A stretch of 64,000 nucleotides of DNA from Edaphochlamys debaryana (GCA_016858145.1 JAEHOE010000086.1:519128-583127); one strand, 5' to 3'; counted from the first letter of the stretch, positions 22,627 through 34,520 are shown. The notes: generated from the letters alone by a model not told the origin. Numbers and translations: made by a program.

Positions 22627-25600
22627 ATGAACCCTCTCGGACGCCGCGCACTTTTGCTATCGCTGCAGGAACCTGGCGGGGGCCCTGAGGACTACATGCC
22701 TCTGCGGCAGCTGGGCGAGGGAGGGAGCACGATCCTCTATGAGGCTGTTCACCGGCCCACGGGGAGAGTCGTGTTGTTGAAGCGTTTCATGGATGCCCAC
22801 ACCGACCGCGAGGTGGGCACCATTGCTGCTGCTGTGATTATGCACCGGGCTGGGGCACAACGGCGGGAGGGTGGGCACACGGTCCAAAGGCTCAACACAC
22901 GGGGATGGGGTTGTGAATACATGAGGGGCGGAGCCCGCCGCGTCAACGCGAGAGTCATTGTAAGCCTGCTGATGCTGAGCCGGATGCACCGAGGACTGAG
23001 CCGGATGCTGAGCTCAACCCGAAGAGCCCGCTGAACCTGTGCCGAAGGCGGCCGAAGCCTTCCCGTACTCGGCACGCATGCTCTCCGTCACCTTCATCCG
23101 CCCCTCGTGCGGTGCCCCCCCCTTCGCAGTGTGAACGCGAGCTGCGCGTGCTGGCCAGCCTCCCTCCCCACCCCAACGTCGTGCAGCTGCTCAGCTCCTT
23201 CCGGAGGTGCGTGGGGCGCCAGCGAGGAGTGGAGTCCTGTAGCGTGTAGGCCCTGAACCTCGTTCCTGGGCCTTTACCATAAAGCTTCTGACTCTCGGAG
23301 CCATGTAACAGTCTGCCCTCCTCCCGCGCGGACCCCACACACAGCGGCTCCGGGCGGCTCTATATGGCCTTTGAGCATCTGAGAGGGGACCTGGAGCAGG
23401 TGAGACGCGAGGCAACTAGTAGGAGTAAAGATCTGTTGGCGGTGCCCTTCGTGTCGATCCTGTCGGTCCTGTCGATCCTGTCCTATCCCTTTCCTATATC
23501 TCCGCTACCTGTCTTTACTTAAACGGGTCTGCTACATCATTCGCGCATGAGCTAGACCGCACGCTTTGCCCTGCTGCACGCTTTTGCTCGCAGGAGATGG
23601 GCCGCTATCCCGGCCACCGCCTGCCCCCGGCCCTGCTGCGGGCGGTGGCTTGGCAGCTGCTGGGAGCACTGGAGCACTGTCATAGCCACGGGGTGAGGAG
23701 GAGGCCAGAACCCCTGTCACTCGGGGGTGAGGGCAAAAGCTGAAGTGCTGCCCTTGCAGCACCTGCAAGCACCTCGGGCTCCCCATAGCCTCTGTCAATA
23801 GCCTTCCTATCGCACCCCCCAGGTGGTGCACCGCGACGTCAAGCCCAGCAACGTCCTGATCGACACACGCGAGGGGGACGGCGGCGAGAAGGGTCTGGTC
23901 GTCAAGCTCCGTGACTGTGAGTAGTTCCCACCGGTTGCACAAGGAACGGGGGCACTTGCCCAGCTGAGGGTCTTGGGACGGGGGCACTTACCGGCCGTAG
24001 AGCAAGGCAGCATACGGCATAAGGTTTGGCACGCGTCAAAGCAATCCGCATTTGCTCTCAGTCCTCAACGCTCTTACCTTCCCTGCTAATCCTTTGCTTG
24101 CTTGGCGCTCCTTTCCCCACCCCACGACAGTCAGCCTAGCGCAATGGCTTCCGGGGGCCGACCCCGAGTCTTGCGGACTGGCGGGCCGACGGGAGCCCGC
24201 GGGGGTGTCGGAGGCTTCAGAGGCTGCGCTCTCTTGTGGCGAGCCCATGTCTGGCTACATTGGCAGCCGCTGGTACCGAGCGCCCGAGGTACGGCTGATG
24301 AGTGTGATTATAAAATGCGTGCGCAGACATGCTTTGGTGGAGCGCGGCTAGCAGGCTGCATGCCATCCAGCTCTTTGTTTGCTTCGTGTTCTGGCCCCAG
24401 CTGCTCATGGGCGAGCCCTGCCACGGCGCCGCCGCTGACGTGTGGGCGCTCGGATGCACCCTGGCGGAGGCGGCGACCGGGCGGACCCTGTTCCCGGGTG
24501 CGTGCACATGATTTGGGTTGCGATTGAGCAAGAGCATGGGATTTTCCTCTCCTCTCCCCTGCTGCCAAAGCCTTCGTTACCGGCACCTTTCCTCCAGCCC
24601 TAACTCACCGCCTGCGACCGTGCTGTTTTGCAATGGGGCGGCTCCCTTTCAACAGGCTCGACAGACTCCGACCAGCTTGCAGAAATCGTTCGCGTCCTCG
24701 GACCCAAGGCGCAAGGACCACAAGGGCTCACGAGCAGCACTGGAGTCAGCCGCCGGACGCTTGCTTCAGGTGTAAGCACGGCGCGCTCGAGGCGACGGCA
24801 GTGTCCCTACCGGGCCCTCGGACCGAAGCTTGGGGTGAGTCTATCGGACGGAGGCTGGGGCTGCCAGGAGAGGCGTCAACTGAGGGTCACGGCTCACGGG
24901 AGGGAGGACTGGGGAGGGCTGGCCCCACAGGTTATGGCCCCGTGTGGACTGGGGCTGTGCGAAACAGACATGTTTACACGTTATAAACCTGTACGCTCAT
25001 AGCATGCCAGAGAATCAACAGGTTGTGGCCCCTGCCCTCGGCCCGAGGCCTCGGGTCAAAGTGGGCGTTCCGAGTGGGTCGCACAGTCCGTGACCGTGCT
25101 TGCCTGCGTGATGCCGTGTTATAATTATGAACAAAAGGCTCATGATGCTAAGCGTGGATGCGTAGAAGCGCGTTGTTGACGGGTCCAGCGGGAGGCGTCG
25201 TTCCGTGGTCCGTGAGACATCCCATGGGCGCCGGGGAGGGTCGGGGTGGTGGCCGTCATGCGTGTCGTGGGCCGACCTTGCCGACTTCTGACATTTCCGC
25301 GTCACAAACGTATAGATGCTCAATAACAGATGCATGTCGTTTACATCTTACAGCTTTGGGTGCGCTGTGTCGCAAGCTGCGCGGCATAAAGTCAAACCGA
25401 TTTGGGGCCGAACGTGCGCTGTCCTGATCTTCTTTGACATTGTGAAACAGAGTAACCGGCTTACTACTTACAACTTCAGCAACAGACAGTCAATTCATGG
25501 TCTGGCGTCGCGAGCGAAACTCCATTGAACCTCCCAAACATGCCCGCACGACATCACGCACACCTCTGAAAGATGTGCAATATGGCTGCCATACTGCCTG

Positions 25601-27694
25601 CCGCAGGCCGGTGCGGATCCTAACCTGGTGCAGCTCATCGCGGAATGCGTCACCATGGACCCTGCGCACCGCCCCACCGCTACGCAACTTCGGAAGCTCT
25701 CCTACTTCGAGGGCCTCTCCACAGATCCGCTGTCGGAGGGGGTGACGCGATCGCTCTATCCTGCGACCTCGGGCGGCCGCTTGCGAGAGGCAGTTGAGCG
25801 CGTCGCGTGCGCCGCTCGGGCTGAGGCGCTCCTTGCAGTACCGCTACAGGACCGCTCCACCATGGTCACAGCCAACGCAGCCCTCGTGGCCGCCCGGCTG
25901 AGCCGCAGCCTGTCAAGAGCACCGTGCAGCGTGGGCCGGAGTCGCAGCGTCAAGTCACAGGCGGGCATTGCCCAGTCCACACCGTGCATCTTCAGCTCCG
26001 ACCCCGCCGCTACCGACGCGGCGGGCAACAGCGACAGGCAGGCGGGTCCCCCGACCCTGCTCCATCGGGGCAAGCGCCGCTCATCATATCTCCTGGAAGC
26101 CCTGCTGGGCACAACGGGATCGGGTACGGCAGCGGACTCTCGCCGTACGTCGAGTGCTGCTTACGCTGCATCAGCGTCCTCCGTGGGCACGACATCGCCG
26201 GGGGCGGGGTCCGAAGCCCTGACGTCATGTGTGCTGTCGCTCCAGCTTGGGCGCACGTCCGGGGGAGGCGCTCCGTCGGAGCACGGAGCACGGCCGCCGG
26301 CCCTGGCATCACCTCTGATCCCGCAACACAGGAGGCTGGCGGCCACAGAGGACGGCCTCAAACTTTCCTGCAAAGGCAGCGGGAGCCGTGGAAGGGCCAC
26401 ACTACGCTTCGCGGAGCCGCCAGCGGACTCGCCAAGCTGGGAGAGCGGCCGGCTCGCCGGCTGCTCCTTAGCCGGGGGCTCATACGGGTCAGCTGCTGGC
26501 TCAGTGTCCCTGTCCGCTGGTGACCGCTCCGCGGCCTCTGCCGCCGCCTCTCCGCTTGTCCGCGGCCCTGGGTGCAGCTACAGCAGCAGCGGCTTCCAGG
26601 GGCCGCCGAGCCATGCGCCGCGCCGTGCCAGCATCCTGCGGACCGCCTCCGTAGCCGGCGACACGGGCGCCCCAGACCTGCCGGGGCAAGCGCCGCTGCC
26701 CGTCAGCGAGGCCGCGGAGCCCCTGGCGCCCTTCACACCAGGCGGCACCAAGCCATCCAACCATCCCGTCACGGCCGCCGCCGCCGCTGCCACCCCTATG
26801 GCTGCCTCCGTCATGGCTGGGGCGCCGCTGCTGTCCCCAGGCCCGCCCACCACCGAAGCTTTCATTGCAGAGCTCGAGTCCCTGCTGCTTGCCGCGCCGA
26901 CGCCACGACGCGAGTCCGGCGCCGTCCGGCCGTCCGATGACTCAGCCGCCGGGGCCGGTGGCCCCGCGGTGGCGTCGTTCCTGAGCCTGACCTGCCCGCC
27001 CCCGCACGGCGCTAGTGGGCCGCTTGTGTTACAGCGGGCAACTGGAGACGAGGTTCAGCACGGGAGGCTGGGCTGTGGCGATGCAGTGCACGTCGCCAGG
27101 AGCCACGGCTTGTCGGCGAGCAGCCCGTCGGCGCCCTGCAACCTCAACCACGCCGCGCGTGTGGCGCCCGCGCCCGCTGCCCTGCTTGCCTCACCTGGCT
27201 CGCCGCCGCAATCGCCGCACAGCGCGTGGGCGGGCGCAGGCGTACCCGGCGGCCGGCCGTGCAGCGCAGGGGCTCACTCGCCCACTGGGCTGCAGCGGGG
27301 GGCGGGCGCCAGCCCCACAGCAGCTGCGCCGGTGACCCCGGCGGAGTCGGGACCGCGGGCCGGCTGCCCCGCGCCAGCGCTGACCGTGAAAGCTCTTGGC
27401 GCCCCTGGCGGTGCGGCTGAGGCCACCGCCGGCTTTGGCTCATTGGATTCCCCAACGCTGGTATTGGCCCGGGGCCCTGTTCCTGCCGCCGAGGCTAGTG
27501 CAGGCCACCTGAAGTCCGCCCCAGGTGCCTTCGGCAGCCGGGTGCTCCCGGCCTGCGGTGATGGTGTGGACAGCCTCAGAAGGGATGGGCCCGCACCGGT
27601 AACGCCGATGACCGTGGGCTCTGGCAAGGGCTTTATGGGGGCATTCGCGGAGAGGATGCGACGGGCGTTTGGAGGTCTGCGTAACAGCGTATAG
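22627..27694 (+). CDS. K4: CDKL-like kinase paralog with altered DFG motif
   Basis: Exons 22627-22812, 23130-23206, 23345-23399, 23594-23692, 23823-23916, 24131-24288, 24401-24497, 24656-24834, 25607-27694; 1010 aa. Gly loop GEGGSTIL (30-37) with Leu replacing the usual Val, K52, VHRDVKPSN (D144). The metal-binding DFG is DFS (170-172) and the next residues are LAQW instead of LARW. The activation segment reads YIGSRWYRAPE. Exon 2 is 12 bases shorter than in K2/K3, trimming the start of helix C. Thus Lys and both Asp remain, but the Gly of DFG is lost; catalysis may be weak or absent. The tail has GRLREAV and LSRSLSRAP shared with K2 and ends in GAFAERMRRAFGGLR. Exon 6 and its preceding intron match K3. 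Intron 8 is long (772 bases). Confidence 0.8.
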
Positions 27695-29211
27695 ACAAGT
27701 GGACACAGGGGCAGAAGCTCTGGCGGCTTACGCAGGATGTGCTGACTGGCACCACGCAAACAACTGAAGTATGTATTGGGCATCCACTTGATTGTTCAAT
27801 TTGCCTTCACTTCTTCTCATGCCCTCCCCAACGGGTTGCTTCCATGGCGCACCTAGTACATGGACTGTGTGGGTGTGGCTTCGCCATGTCCGGGATGTCG
27901 ACCTTGTTGTTGCGAAGTAACTGTAGTATCGGTCTTCCCTTTGGCGAGGGCCACTTTGATAAAGTCAGGCGGGCTAAGCAGTGCTTGGGCCCCCCAAACG
28001 TGTGTGCTAATCGTGAGGGGCGCTTCCCAATGGAGCGGCGGGGCACCGGGCGGCAGTGCGCGCCACGGCCGAACGACTTGTTTGCTGCCCTCGTGCCTGG
28101 GCACTGGTGCATACTGACGGCACTGCGCGCCGTCCTGAAGTACGTCTGCACTGGCAACATGACTTCATGTGTGGAAGTGTGGAACTACATGTCGGGTACT
28201 GATGGCTGGGTACGATGGGCGCAGATTACGCTTGGGATGACGATTCACCTGGCCAAGGCACGCACGCTGTGGTGGTTGGACATGGCGCAACCGCTCAAGG
28301 TTGCCCAGACGACGCTTTCTATCTGAGGCCAGACGGAGGCCATGCCCGCCCAGGCGGGCGGCGCGTTGAGAGTATACGAACCGTGCATGGTGATAAGATC
28401 TTAACTGGTGATAAGATGTTGACAGGTCAGTAAGGTTGCGGGCAGAGGCTGTGCATGCGGAGTTGGCTGGGCGTTTGAGGACTCACTTTCACCGCGTAGC
28501 ATGGTTGACGACGAGGGGTGCAGGCTGGGCCCAGCTGCCGAAATGCAGCCAAGCAGGGCAAGTGGAGGTCATTGTGTCCAGATGAGGCACTTCATCAGCA
28601 CGGCGGGAGGTAGGAGGACACTGCGCTTGGGTGCGGATGGGGCCCGTCTGGGGCATGGGCGTGCACTCATGCCGCCCTTGATGACGTTCTTGGAGGCCCA
28701 TGTGGGGCGCCAGTGCGGGCTTGGGGCTCTTGACTAAGTTTGCGTACTTGCTTTCAATCATGACACGACCATTCAGGATCAAAGTCTCGTCGTCTGTTGG
28801 GCCTTCATCCGCATGGGTTCACCGTGCCGCGCCCATGCTGTACCGGCGGGAGGGAAGCGCGGGGGGCTCCGGGCGGGCTCCGCCAGCCTTCTCGCCGCCT
28901 TCGCGTGCCAAGCAAACACCCCGGGTCGCGAGCATTTGATTTCCGTGTATTTGCACGTATGTTCTTATCATTGTGCTCTACGGAGTTGACGAGTCGGGAT
29001 GCGGCGTCCACCGGGTCCGGCATGGAGGTCGGCGGTTTCGAACCTGGGTAGCTGCATACAACTCGAAGGCCAGTGGTCGCTGTGCCTTATAAGGGCGGCG
29101 TGCGGCGCATGGTGGCAAGCAACATCAGATGCGCAGCTGTAACAGGGTTTGCATGCTAACTCCCGCTACCTCCAAGTGCGCGACCTGCCGTGACATTTGA
29201 GGTGCACATAC
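27695..29211. other. Spacer between kinase array and chitinase A
   Basis: No gene supported. A 195-codon ORF (27739-28326) lacks codon bias and motifs and probably lies in the K4 3' UTR. A doubled GGTGATAAGAT word lies at about 28389-28416. A TATAAG word near 29089 lies about 120 bases before the chitinase start and could be a TATA element (weak). Confidence 0.4.
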
Positions 29212-32200
29212 ATGTCGCGCCTAAGACGCAACATGGCTCGCGGCTTGAGCATCGGCTTGCTGGCTGGGCTCTTGTTACAACAAGCAGTCTCAGCAGCTGT
29301 GACCGGCTCGGCGCCAGACGCTGTGACCGGCGTCTACATTCCAGGGGTAAGCGACCGACCTGCGTCTGGGCCACAGCTCGCGCCCTGCCTCGCATAACTC
29401 GAAGGGGCTCATGCTAAGCTGCGCCAATCGGTTACCTTACCTTCCCTCGCTGTATGCGGCATGTTCGACACTCTTCTCGCTGACACGTACCCCACCTTGT
29501 TTCCCGCCCGTCCCCTACCCCAGTGGGCGCAAAACCTCTCCCCAGGCCGCGACTTCTTCAACACGAGCGCGATCAACCTCCAGGGCGTGTCGCATGCCTA
29601 TTACGCCTTCCTTTGGATCAGCAGCACTGCGACTGTGTACGACCCGTTCAGCACCTTGGTAAGCGATGGCCGCCGATGTCTGCTGCGTGCTGCCAGGCGC
29701 CGATGGATGCCATGTTCCCCGCGGCACATGCGTCTAGCCTCTCAGATGCCACATATACCCCTACCCGTCGCAATGTGGTGTATATGCTTTCCCATCGCGC
29801 GCAGCCTCTCTTCATGGCGCTCAAGCCGCGGTGGCCGGCCACGAGCTTCATCCTCTCCATCGGCGGAGGCGGCTTCGACAACAACCTCTGGAAGAATGCG
29901 GTCGGGACGGCGTACTTCAATACCTTTGTGGACTCAATCATCAGCAAGGTGCAGGCAGTCAACGCTGATGGCGTTGATCGTGAGCCGGGGCCAAGGGAGG
30001 GCCGGGACTTGGATCGGAAGGGGCCCGCGCCGGCGGCGGCAAGCAGTGCGGCTAGGCGCCTCGCGTGCTTGCGTGCAGGGCTTCCCCATTTACTGACCTT
30101 AGATGGAGGTTCAGTAGGCTGCTTCCCAAGCAACGCCCAACGGTCCCTGTCCGACATTCGATCCCGCAGTTGACTGGGAGACGCCAGACTCGTACGACCG
30201 TAACGCCTACACCGCCCTGTGCGCCGCCCTGCGCTCTCGGCTCGACGCCCTGGGCGCAGCGGCCTCGCCGCCCCGCAAGATGTGGCTCACGGCAGCGACG
30301 GGGGCCTTCACAGCGCCTGCGAACTGGGTTGGTGAGCTCGGGGCCGTACAGGGGAGCGAGTGCACGTGGATGGGGCTGCGTCCATGCGTCACCCTGCAAC
30401 CTTAGTACCAGTAGGCCCCGCCCATACACGTCATGTGGCATTTCCCCGCCGCCTCGGTCCCGCAGGCTTCGACCTGCCCAGTATCAAGACCAACCTCGAC
30501 CTCTTCAACATCATGACATGTGGGTAGTAGGGTCGGGGTGGGGGCTGATGTGGGTCGGGCTGGCGGCGATGTGAGTTGGGGAGGAGAGCGCCCAAGACAG
30601 GCGGGGGGCATGTGCAGGCCCTGCCAACCCAGTCTTCGCTGCAGCTGAGCCTCGCCACACGCCCCCTGGCACACCCTGTCCCTGTCCCCATCCCCCTGCC
30701 CCCGCCCCCCCAGACGAGCTGCACGACCCCTGCTACTGGGAGACCACCACCAACTTCCACACCGCCTGGAGCGGGTGCAAGGCGGCGCTCGACTTCTACA
30801 TCGGACAGGGTGGGTGGGTGGGGCGGGATGCGCGTGCAGGGGAAGAGGGTCATTATAGAGAGCCGGCCCCACCTCGCGATCAAGCGGCCACGCACGGGCC
30901 CCTCGCACGCCGCCTTAAGCCAAACCCGCTTCCCTGCTCCAAGTCAAGGGCCTCGCCCCATGCCCATCCGCAGGCGTCCCCCGCAACCAGCTGGTCCTGG
31001 GCCTCGCCTTCTACGGCCACGGCTACACGCTGACCAATCCCTCCAACTACGCATACCCCGCGCCCAGCGTCGAGCTAAGGGACTGCTCAAACGAATACAC
31101 GGTAGGCCGGTCTCGACAGGAGGCTCATGTCCAGGGGCTGGGCGGGCGGGCACAGCTGGCTTGGCTTAGGTGGCCCACAGCAGCCTCTAATGCCCTGCCA
31201 CAGCCCCCTCACTTAATGGCGACGGCAGTTGTGTGGACACTGTTTGTGCGGTGGTCTGTCCCCTGTCACAACCTGGCTGTCCTGACTCGATGACCGTCCC
31301 TTTCCCTCGGCCCCGGCCCCGGGCTCAAGCATCACCTGGACCAGCCTCCCTACCTTGCTCTTGTCTCGGCAGCCCGAGAGATGCAACACACGTTGAGCCC
31401 CTTCCACCGTCCTCGTCGGCCCCGTGCCCCATCGGTCCCGTGTCCCCGTGCCCCCCGTGCCCCCGCAGCCCTCCTACCGCTCCCTCATGTACTACCTGGC
31501 GGGCAATGCGACCAGCGCGGGCGTGTTGGTGGACGCGGGGGAGCGCTCCGCCTACTACGTGCAGGATGCGATGGTTACAGCAGGAACCGCCTCCAGAAGG
31601 GGAGGGGTTGAGCGAGAGCGCCACCTACTGGGTGTGCCACCTGCACACCGACACCCACGCAACGTGACTGACTTTCGGTCGTCACACCACGTTGCTAGGG
31701 TCGGGCCCGTAGAGCCCCCCTCAGTACTATTCCACTAATTCCGCTGTGCCTTTAATCATCGTCAATCAAGGCCAGGACGCCTGGGGGCTCCTGCACAGTC
31801 AATCTGCCACCTGAGACTCGCAGGAAAGGATGGTCCGCCGGTATTGTCTCCCAGCCACTTGGTGGCCTGAGCGCAGCAAAAGAGTGAAGCGCTCCCCAAA
31901 ACTCAGCTGACACCAACACACGTCCACGGTTCAGCACCCCGAGGCGATTCCCATTCTCCCTTGTCGCGTATAGATATCGGCGTCCCTTCTCCATGGCTGT
32001 CGTGGCTGCAAGACACACCACATCCCACACTCTCTGGTCAACTCCCTCCGTTGGTCGAGCCAGCCAAAGATTGAACCGGCAAAGTGGCCAGGTCCATGGC
32101 ATGCCCTGCTCGCCCCCTACGTGCAGGGCAGCAGCTGGGTCGCCTTCGACACGGCCGAGAGCCTGGGACTCAAGATCCAGGGATCCAGGGAGTACGGCAT

Positions 32201-34520
32201 TGCGGGTGAGCGGGAGCCGTGCAGGACTGGGGCCGGCTGAGGGTAGGCTTGAGTGTGCGCCACCTCAGCAGCCAGGCCCCCGTCTCGCAACCTCGCTACG
32301 TGGTCCCGACGTGCGTCCGCCCCGCCCCGCTCCTGTCCCCCCCGTCCTCCATAGTCCAAGCCTTAGCCTGGTCCATATGTCGCAACCTCGTTACGTGGTC
32401 CCGCCTTGGTGTGCCTTAAGCACGCCGCGGCCCAGACACCCTAGGGACCCTACCAACAGCCCCCTCTTCCTTTCCTACCTTCTTTCCGCCCCCCCTCCAG
32501 GCGTCATGATCTGGTACGCCTCTCTGGACGACATCCAGGGCACCCTGCTGCGCTCCGTGGCCACCCGGGGCACACCCTCCAGGTGGGATGGACCGTTTAG
32601 GGAAGGGCACAATGGGTGTTGCCAACCTTGCCGTGCCAAGGCGGCGGGTGGCTGGCGGCCTACTCGTCGTACGGCACTCATCGTCAGTCGCACTGCCGGC
32701 ATGACGCCAATGCCGTCGTACCGCGTGCCGTGGACCCCTGCCTCTTGACGTCACCCCTGTCTCTTGACGTCACCCCTGTCTCTTGACGTCACCCCTGTCT
32801 CTTGACGTCACCCCTGTCTCTTGACGTCACCCCTGTCTCTTGACGTCACCCCTGCATGCCTCTGACGTCACCCCTGCATGCCTCTGACGTCACCCCTGCC
32901 TGCCTCTGACGTCACGCCCGGTGCGTTTGATGCCCCGCTGCAGATCCTGCGGCAACGGCTTCGTTGGGACGGGCGTGTGTGCCGACCCGTCCCAGTGCTG
33001 CTCCGAGTTCGGGTGGTGCGGCACCAGCGAGGCCCTGTGCGGCTACCGCTGCAGGTGCGGATGGGATCGTCAGGCAACACGGGAAGGGCTGCGGTCGGGG
33101 CACGGGACTAAGGTACACAGGGGTGCAGTCACGCCACCTCACTTGTGCCTCACTCTCCAGGGCGCTCCCCCTCCACTCGTGCCTTTCCCGCTCGCGCCCT
33201 CCCCAGGAGCGGCCCCTGCGTTCAGTACCCCTCGCCGCCGCCGCGGCCGCCGCAGCCCCCGCCCTCCTTAGGGCGACGGAGTGGTGGGGTCGGGCAACTG
33301 CGCAGACGCCACGCTCTGCTGCAGCTCAGCGGGTGCGTGTCACCCTTGTTGTTGGGTATAGGCGTCAGGTGTCACCTGCACGTGTCCGATGACGCGGGAC
33401 CGCCGTACCTTGTGTTGTGCCTTATGTGTGACCACGGTGCTTCGGTGATCCTGTGTCAAGGGCGGATGCAAACTGTGCCAATCCATGAGCTCCTGTTTTT
33501 ACCGCGTGTCTGGCATGGCCTGCAACCTTACTTGCAGGCTATTGCTGGAATGACGAGGCCCATTGCGGAGTGAACTGCGTGGGCGGCCCCTGCTGGTACA
33601 CGCCCCGCCCGCCGCCGCCCAAGCCCTCGCCGCCGCCCGCGCCCGCGCCGCCCCCTGTGGCCTACGGCTGCGGCGGAGGCGTCATCGGCAACGGCAACTG
33701 CCCCGCCTCCACCGACTGTTGCTCCGCGGCCGGCTACTGCGGTGAGTGAGGCGTTTGTTGCTCAATCGAGCAGGGCAGGAGGTCAGAGCGAGGGGCGCTG
33801 GCAGCAGCGTCCGCGCCAGTAGTCCATGTGGGCCACACCAAGGCATCAGCCGCTTTTGCCACCTGCTGCTTTCAAGCTCCTACTTGTGTCCGTCCGGCGC
33901 GTACGATTTCATCCTGGGCAAGGCATCGTCGGTCCAACCCTCGCCGCATGCCCTCCTCTTGCAGGGACTGGCGATGCCTACTGCGGCTTTGGCTGCCAGG
34001 GCGGCCCCTGCAAGGTCTTCCTGCCGCCGCCCCCAGGCGTCACCGGCCCCATGTGCGGCGGCGGCACGGTCGGCAACGGACAGTGCGGCTACGCGGGGGA
34101 GTGCTGCTCCCAGGTGTGAGGGCGCTTGATGTATTGCCTGCGTGCCAAACCCGCATGGGACTGGGGTTGCTGTCTTTGCAGGCAGCAGCGTCGGGCAGGG
34201 GCCTTGCTGCAGGTGCTGATCGAAGCCTGCCATGCTGTGTTGCAGCAGGCGTTAGCAATTGCCTCGCCCCGACCTTGCCCTTTACGTTTATCGTGCAGTG
34301 GGGCTGGTGCGGTACCGGCACGGACTGGTGCGGAGCCGGGTGCCAGGGCGGCGCCTGCTACATGCCCCCGCCTTCGTCCCTTGCATCCTCGCCGCCGCCC
34401 GGCCCCAAGCCGCCCTCGCCGCCGCCGCCCGGCCCCAGGCCGCCCTCGCCGCCGCCGCCAAACCCCAGGCCGCCCTCGCCGCCCCCGCCCAGCCCCAAGC
34501 CTCCCAAGAAGAAGCTGTGA
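29212..34520 (+). CDS. Chitinase A: secreted GH18 chitinase with four hevein-type CBM18 modules
   Basis: Exons 29212-29346, 29524-29658, 29805-29979, 30170-30331, 30466-30519, 30714-30809, 30974-31101, 31469-31558, 32127-32205, 32501-32582, 32944-33054, 33207-33332, 33538-33741, 33965-34113, 34299-34520. A signal peptide (LLAGLLLQQAVSAA) precedes a GH18 domain whose active-site DGVDLDWE (145-152, acid E152) is rebuilt across an intron. Then come Cys-rich CBM18 modules (RSCGNGFVGTG, CGGGVIGNG, CGGGTVGNG types) separated by Pro-rich linkers, and an extensin-like end (PPSPPPP repeats, PKKKL). It should hydrolyse chitin outside the cell. Oddities: exon 8/9 is split by a retroelement; exon 12 has one base too many, which breaks module 2 (CGDGVVGSG type) unless a 52-base intron (33220-33271) is removed. 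Corrected length about 648 aa. The second ATG (29233, AACATGG) has the better start context. Confidence 0.8.
31566..32116 (-). mobile_element. 5'-truncated retroelement inserted in chitinase A exon
   Basis: The two related GH18 copies keep an unbroken exon here (YYVKDTLWVGFD type). In chitinase A the codons for YYVQ and GSSWVAFD lie 560 bases apart. The 11-mer CTACGTGCAGG stands on both sides (31555-31565 and 32117-32127), as a target-site duplication would. On the minus strand the insert carries an ORF open from the 5' junction to TAA (about 32116 to 31752; contains GWETIPADHPFLRV and ends LALIDDD), then ~180 bases ending CTGTAACCATCGCATC, matching copy 1 at 3600-3771. The ORF family is not recognised. 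Structure fits a 5'-truncated non-LTR element. Confidence 0.7.
32741..32925 (+). repeat. Minisatellite of CRE palindromes in chitinase A intron 10
   Basis: About six units of CTCTTGACGTCACCCCTGT followed by three variant units carrying GCATGCCTC or CCTGCCTC spacers. Each unit contains the perfect palindrome TGACGTCA, the CRE/bZIP site, giving nine in 185 bases. It ends 19 bases before exon 11. Confidence 0.9.

Noticed and set aside
27739..28326. 195-codon ORF after K4
   Set aside because: Weak third-position GC, no motif; more likely 3' UTR.
32741..32925. CRISPR-like regular repeats
   Set aside because: The units are contiguous with no unique spacers and lie in a eukaryotic intron: an ordinary minisatellite.
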